DNA from: Methanosarcina sp. UBA289 | Lineage (GTDB): Archaea; Halobacteriota; Methanosarcinia; Methanosarcinales; Methanosarcinaceae | Assembly: GCA_002496565.1 (NCBI GenBank) | Contig: DAKJ01000023.1 | Location: 23,794-87,793 of the forward strand | Length of the DNA stretch: 64,000 nucleotides | Reading direction: 5' to 3' | In this document: one piece after another, positions 36,531-45,760 of the stretch | How positions within the stretch are numbered: the first letter of the stretch is position 1 | How the letters are laid out: each line of letters opens with the position of its first letter | The notes under the pieces: model-generated | What the model was told of the DNA's origin: nothing | What the model saw: the letters and a program-made list of their open reading frames with translations, nothing else | Database searches by the model: none | Translations under genes and position numbers: made by a program

Positions 36531-36716
36531 ATCTTTCAGAGAAGAGAAGGATAATACCTGTTCTAGGTTAAAGCGAGATTTACAGATCACAAACACTACT
36601 ATAAGACCAAGTAAAACCGGGAAACTGAGAGAAAGCACTCCCGAAATCAGAAAAGTCTGAAGTCAGAAAAGCTTGAGATCAAAGAATCTTGAAATAGAAT
36701 AGGAAGGAATCTGTAT

Positions 36717-37175
36717 ATGAAATTGCCAGTAAAAAGAACAGACCGTGATGTATATAGCTGGGACCCGTTTGATGAAATCAGAAGAATGCAGAATTATATG
36801 GAACAGATGTTCAGGACTTTGCCTGCACTAGAAAGCCGATTCGGGACAGGAACTTTCTCCCCGCTGACTGATGTTGCGGAAGAAGACAATAAGGTAATTA
36901 TAACAACTGACCTGCCTGGGATTGAAAAGGAAAATGTTGAGCTCGATCTCAGGGACAATGTCCTAGTAATCAATGCAGGGAAAGAAAAAGAAGAAGAGGC
37001 CGAAAAAGAAGGTTACCTCAGAAAAGAACGGGCTTTCATGCGGTATTACCGTGAAATTCCTCTTCCAGACGGTGTAACCGAAGAAGGAGCAACTGCGCAA
37101 CTCAAAAACGGCGTCTTAACCGTCACCCTACCAAAAATAAAATCCGTAACCGGAAAAAGAATTCAGATTGAATAA
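36717..37175 (+). CDS. Hsp20/alpha-crystallin small heat-shock protein
   Basis: An ATP-independent holdase chaperone of 152 residues. The alpha-crystallin domain spans about residues 45-140 and includes ITTDLPGIEKENVEL, the A-x-x-x-N-G-V-L-T-V-x-(L/I)-P signature (AQLKNGVLTVTLP), and a C-terminal (K)RIQIE tail that plays the I-x-I role. The N-terminal arm contains the usual WDPFDEI motif. It is preceded by a long structured leader. It is monocistronic and probably heat-induced. Confidence 0.95.
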   Translation: MKLPVKRTDRDVYSWDPFDEIRRMQNYMEQMFRTLPALESRFGTGTFSPLTDVAEEDNKVIITTDLPGIEKENVELDLRDNVLVINAGKEKEEEAEKEGYLRKERAFMRYYREIPLPDGVTEEGATAQLKNGVLTVTLPKIKSVTGKRIQIE

Positions 37176-37270
37176 ATCGGTACTCAGGATACAGATACTC
37201 AGTACTAGGAATCATAATCCGGATAAAACGAATTTCATCTTGATTTCAGCCTGAAAGAAACAACCATCAA

Positions 37271-37321
37271 AGGGTGCCTGCGAACACAGGAGCAGAATCC
37301 TGAAATCTCGCAGGCTGCCCT
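37271..37321 (+). other. GC-rich imperfect hairpin downstream of hsp20
   Basis: AGGG (37271-37274) pairs with CCCT (37318-37321), GCCTGCGA (37276-37283) with TCGCAGGC (37308-37315), and an inner CAGGA (37287-37291) with TCCTG (37298-37302). It stands out from AT-rich surroundings. A frame without a start codon also runs through it, so it may be a piece of an old gene. Confidence 0.4.
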
Positions 37322-37494
37322 CAATGAAAAAATCCAAATATTTCCACATAACTTTCCAAAAAGATTACTTTCCAAAAAGTTTAGATTATTAATCGCTTTT
37401 TATGTTCGGAGTACATAATTTCCCGACCATAGGATTCTGGTAAGCTATAAGAATTCTGAAAAACTGGAAGAATTCTTCGGCACTTAAAGAGCTA

Positions 37495-38103
37495 TCATTC
37501 ACCTGAAAGATTTTCCTCAACGACCTCGCCCTGCGGTTCTTTTTCCTTGAAAATCTGTCCTTCGAAACAGGAGACTTCAGCTCCTTTGAGCCAGGCATCA
37601 GGCGAAAGGCCGGCTTTCAGGCAGGTATGGCCCAAAAATTCTATAGAATCCATATTATGCTCAGGGGCGACCTGAGGAAGCAAAAGGCCCTGACAGTAAC
37701 CCTGTTTTACAATAAGTCCATGCTTCCCTATCTCTATATGCTCAGGAAGCTCTTCTGCAGGAGCATTAATCTTTTCAGGCGGAGTGAGAATTGTGACCTC
37801 GACAACTATCTCATCCAGCTCGTCTTCTCCTACCGGCGGAAAACGCGGGTCACGGGTTGCCGCAGAGATTGCAGAATCCATAATTGCGTCTTCAAGTGTA
37901 GAATCCGGAAACGGATGCCCTATACAGCCCCTCAGGAGCCCGTTCTCCGTAAGTGTGACAAAGACACCTCTTTTCTCCCTGAAAACCGGAGAAAGCTCAA
38001 AATCCAGTTCTTGAGGTTCCGGGAGCCTTTCTTCAGATAAGAGTGATTCGATCGTTTTCCTTGCAAGTTTGACTGCAGCCCTGCCTTCAATGTCTGTAAG
38101 CAT
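37495..38103 (-). CDS. AMMECR1 domain protein
   Basis: A 202-residue cytosolic protein of the AMMECR1 family, conserved in archaea and eukaryotes with no firmly known activity; it often occurs with MEMO and radical SAM genes. The invariant LRGCIGHPFP motif is at about residues 56-65, and the segment AATRDPRFPPV follows. The C-terminus carries an acidic tail of about 20 residues beyond the domain. GAGGTG lies upstream of the ATG. It stands alone here. Confidence 0.92.
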   Translation of the reverse strand: MLTDIEGRAAVKLARKTIESLLSEERLPEPQELDFELSPVFREKRGVFVTLTENGLLRGCIGHPFPDSTLEDAIMDSAISAATRDPRFPPVGEDELDEIVVEVTILTPPEKINAPAEELPEHIEIGKHGLIVKQGYCQGLLLPQVAPEHNMDSIEFLGHTCLKAGLSPDAWLKGAEVSCFEGQIFKEKEPQGEVVEENLSGE

Positions 38104-38424
38104 ATTTGAACCAACACCTCAATTTTATTTTGATATTCTTGCCTTAAAACCTGATCAGCATTAGCTGTAAGCATTACAGTTTATCTGCAAATGCCAGCTA
38201 CGTATCTTAGCGCTTACGGTTAGTATGATAATATCTACGTGGAAGCTAGTATAACAGTATGTTTATCGAAGCTGATAAAAGTATATTTCCGGAATTTCAT
38301 ATTTAAGAACTGGAAATGGAAAGAAATATTAAAAAATAGGATTAAAAAATAGGGAATTCGACAGAAAAGAACTGCCGTATAGAAAGCCATTGTTTTAAAT
38401 GTGATAAACTGTAGGAAAAGGAAT
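38104..38424. other. Intergenic region between pgk and the AMMECR1 gene
   Basis: No gene is supported. AT-rich sequence holds the promoter of the minus-strand AMMECR1 gene; no strong hairpin marks the end of pgk. Confidence 0.35.
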
Positions 38425-39663
38425 TTAAACTTTCCTAGCTTTTTTATACCTTTTAGCTGCAGCCTTGAGAGCCTCGACACCTGGAAGCTTTACTCCTGAG
38501 AGATAATCAATCAGTGCTCCACCACCTGTGCTTATGTGAGAGAAACGGTGTGCAAGGCCAAGGTGGTCGACTTCTGCCGAAATATGCCCACCACCAATTA
38601 TTGAAAACTCGGATTTAGTAGCAGCTTTTATAATCTCATGTGTTCCAAGGGCAAAATCCTCAACTTCGGAAACCCCTGCCGGGCCATTTAAGACAACAGT
38701 TTTTGCATTTTCAATTTCATTGGTAAAGTTCACGATGGTTTCAAGCCCGATATCATTTATAGGGAGAGAATCGGAATTAAGTTCCGAAACAGGCACTTCA
38801 ACCCGTTTCTTATTATCATTCAAAGCCACATCCTTTGGAAGGCCAATTTTATCCTTGAATTTCGCAAGCATACCTTTTGCTTTTTCGATCTCGCCTTCGT
38901 ATCCCTGGGACTTAATAAAGTCTAGATTCACTTTCCCGATATTTATACCGGATACTGCAAGTACCACATTTGCTACCACTCCAGTAAAGAGTACCCTGTC
39001 AGCTCCTCCGTTTGCAAGAACATTTTCCGCCACCCGGAGAGAATCATCCACTTTTGCTCCCCCTAACACGAAAATAGTTGGTTTTTCTCCTCCTTTGGTC
39101 ACTCGATCTAAAGATGTAAGCTCTTTTTCCATAACTCTTCCGGCTCCTGTAGGTAGAACCTCAGTAAAACCGACTACGGAAAGATGAGACCTGTGAGATA
39201 CGGCGAAGGCATCGTTAAGGAAGATATCCACAAAGGGAGCCAGCTTTTTAACCGGATACGTATTGGCCTGTTCTGCTGGAGTTCTTTCGAGGCTTTCTTC
39301 AGAATAGAACCTTACATTTTCAAGCAGGATGACATCTCCATTTTCCATCGAAGCAATCCTGGTCTTTGCGTAAGTTCCGAAAATATCATCCACATAGAGA
39401 ACCTGCTTGCCAAGGTATTTAGACATCAGGTTGGCATGAGGCTTCATTGTAGTGAAGTCTTTTTTTCCGGGCCTGCTCTGGTGCGCAAGCAAAACAACTT
39501 TTGCATCCTCAAGATCCTTCAAAGTGGCAATATGGCTTCGGATCCGCATATCATCCAGAATATTGCCCTGCGGATCCATAGGAGAGTTCAGGTCAACCCT
39601 TATAAGAATTGTCTTTCCGTGCGTGTCAAAATCATCGATTGTAAGAAAGTTTCTAGAAGTCAT
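38425..39663 (-). CDS. pgk: Phosphoglycerate kinase
   Basis: It interconverts 1,3-bisphosphoglycerate plus ADP and 3-phosphoglycerate plus ATP in glycolysis and gluconeogenesis. At 412 residues it has the archaeal length. The substrate-binding N-domain segment ILIRVDLNSPM, the LLAHQSRPG loop, and the nucleotide-site stretches FVLGGAKVDD and IIGGGHISAEVD are intact. The C-terminus is basic (RYKKARKV). GAGGGT lies directly before the ATG. It is monocistronic. Confidence 0.96.
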   Translation of the reverse strand: MTSRNFLTIDDFDTHGKTILIRVDLNSPMDPQGNILDDMRIRSHIATLKDLEDAKVVLLAHQSRPGKKDFTTMKPHANLMSKYLGKQVLYVDDIFGTYAKTRIASMENGDVILLENVRFYSEESLERTPAEQANTYPVKKLAPFVDIFLNDAFAVSHRSHLSVVGFTEVLPTGAGRVMEKELTSLDRVTKGGEKPTIFVLGGAKVDDSLRVAENVLANGGADRVLFTGVVANVVLAVSGINIGKVNLDFIKSQGYEGEIEKAKGMLAKFKDKIGLPKDVALNDNKKRVEVPVSELNSDSLPINDIGLETIVNFTNEIENAKTVVLNGPAGVSEVEDFALGTHEIIKAATKSEFSIIGGGHISAEVDHLGLAHRFSHISTGGGALIDYLSGVKLPGVEALKAAAKRYKKARKV

Positions 39664-39967
39664 ACCCTCAGCGCACCTTTGTGAATGAGATATTATATAT
39701 GTAAGAGAATAAATTTAGAAGGTAAATTATAGAGAATTCCTTATCATTATTATGTTTGTCATAGGATTTTTTCCATAAATAAGTTTGTTTGTATCCAGAT
39801 CTCTGAAATTGGGTACAAATTTTATGTAAAAGCTGGAAGCAAAAAAGAGCCTTATAATTTAAGAATGTATCGGACTACAATCTCGGATTATAGGAAAAAT
39901 TTGAAGGAGGTAGAGAACAACGACATATGAGAAAGACAACCGTAGAGACTTTGAAGAAAGAATAAGG

Positions 39968-40513
39968 ATGATGGTAGAAGCAGGATACGAAACTATTGGA
40001 AGAGAGGTAATCAAATGCACGCGCTGCCCGCTCCATAAAAGTGCAATCCGGAGAGTTATAGGAAAAGGATCCTGTAGTCCGAAAGTTTTCTTTATAGGAG
40101 AAGCTCCCGGAAAAAGCGAAAACGAAACCGGGATTCCATTCTACGGGAGAGCAGGAAAAGAACTGGATAAAATGGTCGAGTACATGGAGCTTTCTGAAGA
40201 AGATTGGATGGTAACAAATACGGTCAAATGTCACCCGCCTGAAAACCGAAGACCTAAGGTAAATGAGATCGAATGCTGTAAACCATTCCTTCTTGCACAA
40301 ATAATTCTGCTTAATCCTAAAATCATAATCCTTCTTGGTAACACAGCCGAGAAGTCCTTTTGCCCCGAAAGAAAGCTCGAATGGGGAGCTCCTGTAGAAC
40401 ATGAAGGAAGAACTATCCTGAAACTCTATCATCCTGCAGCCCTTATTTACACTCGCTCAAAGGTAGAAACTCAGCATGCTTTCATTGACAAAAATCGTCA
40501 TTTATGGAGCTGA
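39968..40513 (+). CDS. udg: Family 4 uracil-DNA glycosylase
   Basis: An iron-sulfur uracil-DNA glycosylase that removes uracil from deaminated DNA. Cluster ligands are CTRC near residue 18-21 and two later cysteines around residue 85-102. The catalytic loop GEAPGKSENETGIPFYGRAG (about 43-62) and the HPAAL motif (about 158-162) are typical. With the ATG at 39968 the protein has 181 residues. The reading frame continues upstream for 16 codons of coding character (TYEKDNRRDFEER) to an ACG that has GGAGG ten bases before it. No ATG, GTG or TTG exists in that stretch, so the true start may be ACG 39920. Confidence 0.92.
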   Translation: MMVEAGYETIGREVIKCTRCPLHKSAIRRVIGKGSCSPKVFFIGEAPGKSENETGIPFYGRAGKELDKMVEYMELSEEDWMVTNTVKCHPPENRRPKVNEIECCKPFLLAQIILLNPKIIILLGNTAEKSFCPERKLEWGAPVEHEGRTILKLYHPAALIYTRSKVETQHAFIDKNRHLWS

Positions 40514-40958
40514 AATTTCCATATGACAGTGATATCCTAGCAAAAAGGGTGACGAAAACTTACTATCAGTGAATTATCAGTTTGTAGGCTCTTACTTGAG
40601 AGTCTAGGAATTAATTTTGTTACCCGGCTATTTTATCCATTAGAAATCAGAGTAACACGGTCTGTAAACTAATATACAGATTCAATATAGTCATAAATTA
40701 TAAATATCGAAATCCTTACTCTATTATTGGGGTTTGTGTGGCGTTTAGGAATAATAAATTGGATAAAAAGGACTAGAGTATCTAGGTTGCATAAACGGCA
40801 AAAGAAGTATCTATTGTTATGTAATAGATGCCCGGAACGGGGTAATATAACATCCGGAATTTAGATGTCTTAACGCCCTTATATTAAATTCTCTAATATA
40901 TAGACAAATTTAATTAATTTATATGTTTCACGGGGAAAGAATTATCTGGAGGGGTAGT
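40514..40958. other. Intergenic region upstream of the Hsp20-like/ferredoxin pair
   Basis: No gene is supported. TATA-like CATAAATTATAAATATCG near 40691-40708 and CTAATATATAGAC near 40892-40905 are promoter candidates; the second would give a short leader for the following gene. Confidence 0.4.
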
Positions 40959-41255
40959 ATGGCAATGGTAAAAATGTCGCCTGATGTATTTTCGTGTTCC
41001 GATGACAAAGGAAATCTGGAAATTCAGATTAATCTACCGGGAGTAAAGAAAGAGAATATTGAATTAAAGATGGTTGAAGAAGGATTTTTCATAAGAGCGA
41101 AAAGAGAAGAGACCGGGGTCGAATATGCAGGAACTTACGCATTCTGCTGTGGAGTTGTCCCTCAAAAAGCAGTCGCAAAATACTGCGACGGAAAACTGTT
41201 CGTTATAGTGCCTTACAGGGAAACTTCAGAGACTGTAAATGTTGAGATTCAGTAA
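40959..41255 (+). CDS. Small Hsp20-like protein
   Basis: A minimal 98-residue alpha-crystallin-like protein. The start at 40959 is set by GGAGGGG at 40948-40954. The first half (LEIQINLPGVKKENIELKMV) matches Hsp20 strands 2-4. The second half is short and cysteine-bearing (TYAFCCGVVP), with DGKLFVIVP replacing the usual NGVLTVTLP strand. It lacks the N-terminal arm and C-terminal I-x-I tail that drive oligomerisation, so it may act as a monomeric partner. A ferredoxin gene begins 16 bases later, suggesting a joint function. Confidence 0.82.
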   Translation: MAMVKMSPDVFSCSDDKGNLEIQINLPGVKKENIELKMVEEGFFIRAKREETGVEYAGTYAFCCGVVPQKAVAKYCDGKLFVIVPYRETSETVNVEIQ

Positions 41256-41271
41256 AATTGGAGGAGGAAGA

Positions 41272-41466
41272 ATGCACCCAGTAATCGACTATAAAAAGTG
41301 TACCGGAGCTCTTGCCTGCTATGAAGTCTGCCCAGCAGAAGTTTTTGATATTGAAGAAATTGATCGAGTAAAAAGGGCAGTTGTCGCCCGCCCGGAAAAT
41401 TGCATCGAATGTAACCAGTGTGTGGAAGCCTGCCCAGAAGATGCCATCGAGCTTGTTGAAGATTAA
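41272..41466 (+). CDS. Ferredoxin-type iron-sulfur protein with altered first cluster
   Basis: A 64-residue ferredoxin. The start is fixed by GGAGGAGG at 41260-41267. The second motif CIECNQCVEACP is a complete [4Fe-4S] set. The first reads CTGALACYEVCP, where the second cysteine of the usual C-x2-C-x2-C-x3-C-P is alanine. The first cluster may therefore be [3Fe-4S] or labile. It is an electron carrier in the cytosol; the partner is unknown. Close linkage with the Hsp20-like gene is notable. Confidence 0.88.
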   Translation: MHPVIDYKKCTGALACYEVCPAEVFDIEEIDRVKRAVVARPENCIECNQCVEACPEDAIELVED

Positions 41467-41755
41467 GTTGAAAAATTCTCCTCGTAATTCTTTTGAGATT
41501 AACTCTCAGCAGGTTGTTCTACTGGTAATGATCAAGTTCAAACGAAGAACTAAAATCTGGGCTCTAGAAAACTAACCAATTCTGGGAAAATAGCCCGGAT
41601 ACTTGGAAAAAGAAAAAAACGAATAACAGAAGACACAGATGACGGAAAACGGTAAAATATGTTTTAAAGATATTAAAGAACACAATATAACAAATGGGTT
41701 TGATCTTAGGAGTGTAAAAATATTTTTTACAAAATGAGACTCAAGACTGATTGAA

Positions 41756-41788
41756 AAGCAAGGGAGAAAAGTAAGATCTCCCTTGCTT
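41756..41788. terminator. Bidirectional terminator hairpin
   Basis: A perfect 12-bp stem (AAGCAAGGGAGA 41756-41767, TCTCCCTTGCTT 41777-41788) with a 9-base loop sits between the ferredoxin gene and the convergent propeller gene. The rest of 41467-41834 is empty. Confidence 0.65.
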
Positions 41789-41834
41789 AGGGTTGCTGGG
41801 TTAAATAACAAGATGTGCCAACAGAATCACATTG

Positions 41835-43076
41835 TTACTTCATCTTTCTTACAAATGCAACTGTTCCTAAAATTGAGATAAGTACCCATACAGGGTTTAA
41901 GAAAGAAGTACTGTTTGATTCAGTAGTAGAACTGAGTTTTGTTGCCGGACCAATCCCCACAGCAGTAGGGGATCCTCCTACGGGTACCGTAGTATTAACT
42001 TTGTTTGTAGCTGTGTCAATTACAGAAGTAGTGTTGCTCTCATAGTTCACTACATAAACTTCATTTCCATCTGGTGTGACTGCAATCCCGTAAGGATAAT
42101 TTCCGACACTTACTCTATCTATAACCTCGTATTTAGTTGTATCAACAACATCAACAGCACCTGTATGTAAAGTCGCATCAATATTATATTTACCGGAATG
42201 TATATTTTTGCCCGAATATATAGTAGGTGTAGTTGTCGCTACGTATGCTCTCGTTCCATTCGGACTGACTGCAATTCCATGTGGCAAGTTTCCCACTTTT
42301 ACTGTCGCTGTAACAGTATTTGTTGCCGTGTCAATTACAGAAACAGTACCGTTGTAGTAAGGATAAATATTGGAGTTAACAACATACACCTTTGTTCCAT
42401 TCGGACTGACTGCAATTCCATCCGGATTTTTTTCTACATTTACTGTCGCTGTAATAGTATTTGTTGCTGTGTCAATTACAGAAATACTGCCTTGGTAGTC
42501 AGGATCTTCACCGCAGTTCACCACATATACTTTTCTTCCGTCAGGGGCGACTGCAACTCCTTCAGGACAGCTTTCGACAGGTATTGTGGCTGTAACTGTG
42601 TTTGTTGCCGTGTCAATTACAGAGATAGTGTTGCTCGCAGCGTTCGCAACGTATACCTTCGTTCCATCTGGATTGACTGCAACTCCCTCAGGATAGCTTC
42701 CTACTCGGACTGTGCCTATTAACTTATTTTTGGTTGCATCAATTACTGAGACACTATTACCCATGCAGTTTGTCACATATACTCTTGTTCCGTCCGAGCT
42801 GACCGCGACTCCAAAAGGCTCGGTTCCTACATTAACCGTAGCTTTAACAGTATCCGTAGCAGTGTCAATTACAGAAACATTGTTACTCTCTAAGTTTGTA
42901 ATATATGCAAATGGTGATGCACCTGCGACACCTGCTAATATTAAAATTGAAAGTGTTGCTATCCCAAAAGTGTTTATAATGTTGCATTCTCTGTTTGCTT
43001 TATTAGATCTTGCAATAGATGAGAGTGGAAGCGAAAAAGTGGAAATCGGTGTCATTGACATAACTGTATTTTTCAT
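41835..43076 (-). CDS. Surface YVTN-repeat beta-propeller protein
   Basis: A 413-residue exported protein. Residues about 38-52 are hydrophobic and end in AGASPFAY, a signal peptide preceded by an unusually long N-terminus. The body is a seven-bladed propeller of about 42-residue YVTN units with the recurring SVIDTATNTVTATV and G-x-x-P-x-G-(V/I)-A-V-(S/N)-P-(D/N)-G-T motifs. A C-terminal hydrophobic helix and FVRKMK tail anchor it to the membrane. Such proteins are abundant on Methanosarcina surfaces and may bind partners or polymers. GGGG lies before the ATG. Confidence 0.9.
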   Translation of the reverse strand: MKNTVMSMTPISTFSLPLSSIARSNKANRECNIINTFGIATLSILILAGVAGASPFAYITNLESNNVSVIDTATDTVKATVNVGTEPFGVAVSSDGTRVYVTNCMGNSVSVIDATKNKLIGTVRVGSYPEGVAVNPDGTKVYVANAASNTISVIDTATNTVTATIPVESCPEGVAVAPDGRKVYVVNCGEDPDYQGSISVIDTATNTITATVNVEKNPDGIAVSPNGTKVYVVNSNIYPYYNGTVSVIDTATNTVTATVKVGNLPHGIAVSPNGTRAYVATTTPTIYSGKNIHSGKYNIDATLHTGAVDVVDTTKYEVIDRVSVGNYPYGIAVTPDGNEVYVVNYESNTTSVIDTATNKVNTTVPVGGSPTAVGIGPATKLSSTTESNSTSFLNPVWVLISILGTVAFVRKMK

Positions 43077-43527
43077 CTTTTTCCCCTGCCAGTGTTTGTC
43101 TAATGATAGTGATGTGGTCCACTATTATAATGTAATTATCATAATGAAATTATTATAATTTTATTGATATACATACGTTCTTCTGCCATAACCTAAGTTC
43201 CACTTTTTAAATGCACAAATTTCTCATGATGTCGAATTATGCTAATTTTTTAAGCATATAAACTTCAGGCTCTAACTTTGGAATTAAATCATCTGGCTAT
43301 TAGACCTGTGAAATTCGATTTATATCTTGAAACTTGGGAAATCAGGCTGTAACTTTCAATGGTGTTTTTCAATGTATCGATTTCGAAACACCTTCACGGA
43401 CTTGAAATTTTAAATTTATTCATTAACAATGAATTTTTTTCAGTGATGGACTAGTTCTGGAATCGATACATTAGTTTGTTTTTAAGGTGGGTAATGTTTT
43501 TGTTTTTAAGGTGGGTGGTGCAGGTAG
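43077..43527. other. Intergenic region with a tandem 25-base repeat
   Basis: No gene is supported. TTTGTTTTTAAGGTGGGT occurs twice in tandem (about 43475-43496 and 43499-43520) directly after the stop of the S-layer-domain gene on the minus strand. Confidence 0.4.
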
Positions 43528-45375
43528 TTAGCTATTTGAGATTTTTCTGAAAATAAGGCTTCCCAGGTTAGATTTATTTACTCCATTAACGATATTCTCA
43601 AGTGTGAATCCTCCGATTTTATCTCCAACGTTAAGAGTTCTGGCATTTGCATAGTCAGTCAGCCAGATCCCGTCAATCTGAACAATACTGTCGTTTCCAC
43701 TCTGATAGACGTTGCTAATATGGACTTTCAGAACAGGAACATGGTCTTCGCCTTGAATACTGTCAAGGAAGCAAGTCCAGTTCTCACCAGTTGAAAGGAT
43801 AGTATCATCTACGTATTTTCCATTTTTATCGAACTCAAGCCAAACCTTTTTACCGTCAACGTCAACCTGCCTGGCCTTGATACTGTAGCCCTGGCCAAGA
43901 CCAAGTTTACTGCCAGCCTTCAGGGTGAATTTGTCACTGCTGTCAAGAACAAGCCTGGCAACCTTGTCAACATGGCATTTCCAGATAGGGTCGTAATTGG
44001 CAACCAATGGAACGTTCTTCTCTTCAAATAAATTGATTAAGGGATATCGTTCATTAGACCAGGTACTGCATTTATAACTGGTGCTAACAACGTTACGGCT
44101 TACAGGAGATTCTGTAATCTTTTCGAAAACAAGGCTCCCAAGGTTTGATGAACTTGTCCCATTGACTATTTTCTCAAGTGTGAATCCTCCGATTTTATCT
44201 CCAATTTTAAGGGTCCTGGCATTTGCATAGTCAATCAGCCAGATTCCGTCAATATTGACAATACTGTCATCTCCACTTCTGGATACGTCGCTAACATGGA
44301 CTTTCAGGACAGGAACATTGTCTTCACCTTGAATTTTGTCAAGATAACAGGTCCAATTATTGTCACCAGGATCAGTTGAGATAATAGTATCATCTACGTA
44401 TTTTCCATTTTTATCGAACTCAAGCCAAACCTTCTTTCCATCAACATCGATCTCCTTGACCTGGATGCTGTATCCCTTGCAGAGATCGAGTTTTTCGCCT
44501 GCCTTCAGGCTGTGTTTGTCACCGCTATCCAGAACGAGTTTGGTAAGTTTGTCAACGTGACATTTCCAGATAGGGTCATAATTGGCAACCAATGGAACGT
44601 TTTTTTCTCCAAATAAATCGATTACTGGGTATTGTTCATTAGACCAACTATCGCATTCATAATCGGTACTGACAACATTACAGCTTACAGGAAATTCCGT
44701 AACCTTTTCGAAAACAAGGCTCCCAGGGTTAGATGAATTAGTTCCATTGATGATTTGCTGAAGTGTGAATCCTCCGATTTTATCTCCAACATTAAGAGTT
44801 CTGGCATTTTCATAGTCAATCAGCCAGATTCCGTCAATCCGAACGATATTGTCTACTGCACCCGCAAATAACTGGTTGACATAAACTTTCATGACAACAA
44901 TATTGTTTTCACCCTGAACATTGTCAAGAGCAACAGTCCATGTCTTGTTGCTATCAGTATTAACCGAGAGAATTTGATCAGCAACATATTTCCCATCCTT
45001 GGTAAATTCAAGCCAAACCTTCATTCCGTCAATGTCAATCTGCTTTACTTCAAGAGCATACCCCTGACCAAGGTCGAGTTTTTCTCCAGCTTTGAGGGTA
45101 TAAGTTGCGTTACTGTCAAGAACGAGCCTGGCAAGTTTATTAATGTGACACTGCCAGATTGGGTCGTAATTGGCAACCAGTGGAACATTTTTCTCCCCAA
45201 ATAAATCAATTACTGGATACTCGTCATTAGACCAGGTACTGCATTTATAATGGGTGCTAACAACATTGCAAATATTAGCTTTACTGCAATTATTGTCTGC
45301 TGCACTTCCTGTGTTTACTGCTATTGAAATTAATAGAGTAAAAGCCAAAAGCACAACTATTTTATATTTCTTCAC
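43528..45375 (-). CDS. Triple S-layer (DUF1608) domain surface protein
   Basis: A 615-residue exported protein. The GTG start has GGAGG nine bases upstream. A signal peptide (VVLLAFTLLISIAVNTGSAA) is followed by three S-layer units of about 195 residues. Each unit begins with a C-N-V-V-S-T-x-Y-K/E-C pair of cysteines and ends with GIWLIDYANARTL...GDKIGGFTL. It lacks the C-terminal helix and PGF motif of the main S-layer protein, so it may be released or held by other subunits. It is a close paralogue of the next gene. Confidence 0.88.
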   Translation of the reverse strand: MKKYKIVVLLAFTLLISIAVNTGSAADNNCSKANICNVVSTHYKCSTWSNDEYPVIDLFGEKNVPLVANYDPIWQCHINKLARLVLDSNATYTLKAGEKLDLGQGYALEVKQIDIDGMKVWLEFTKDGKYVADQILSVNTDSNKTWTVALDNVQGENNIVVMKVYVNQLFAGAVDNIVRIDGIWLIDYENARTLNVGDKIGGFTLQQIINGTNSSNPGSLVFEKVTEFPVSCNVVSTDYECDSWSNEQYPVIDLFGEKNVPLVANYDPIWKCHVDKLTKLVLDSGDKHSLKAGEKLDLCKGYSIQVKEIDVDGKKVWLEFDKNGKYVDDTIISTDPGDNNWTCYLDKIQGEDNVPVLKVHVSDVSRSGDDSIVNIDGIWLIDYANARTLKIGDKIGGFTLEKIVNGTSSSNLGSLVFEKITESPVSRNVVSTSYKCSTWSNERYPLINLFEEKNVPLVANYDPIWKCHVDKVARLVLDSSDKFTLKAGSKLGLGQGYSIKARQVDVDGKKVWLEFDKNGKYVDDTILSTGENWTCFLDSIQGEDHVPVLKVHISNVYQSGNDSIVQIDGIWLTDYANARTLNVGDKIGGFTLENIVNGVNKSNLGSLIFRKISNS

Positions 45376-45760
45376 TTTACTGTCCTCCTTGTTTCTTCTA
45401 TCTACAGGTTGCTAAGAGCATCCTTCAGACTTTGATTCGTCCAGGATGCCTTAACTGCACTCAGTTTTTTAGTAATTTGTTGGATCCTCAAAATCTAGCA
45501 TAGTTTCCACTAATCATTGACCGTTATCGATCAAAAACGAGGAAAACAATATAAAGTCTTTCGACAAGACCCAAATTTTATTGCTAGACTGATAAAAACA
45601 TGAAGTCAGGAAATTGGGCTCTATAGAAACCTTCTTGGAGTAGCCTTAAGTACCTGTGATTCAAGATGTGGGCTGGATTCTCGATAATTGAAGATGATCC
45701 GTTTCTGTCTATTTGAAGAGGACTTCTACAGAGCTGGAAATTGTTTGTTGATTTTTTTCT
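45376..45760 (-). promoter_or_regulatory. Promoter region with element shared by both triple S-layer genes
   Basis: Positions 45491-45534 match 48017-48060 in 34 of 44 bases, including the invariant TTGACCGTTAT. The two copies lie 116 and 43 bases upstream of their starts. No gene is present in this gap. Confidence 0.5.
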
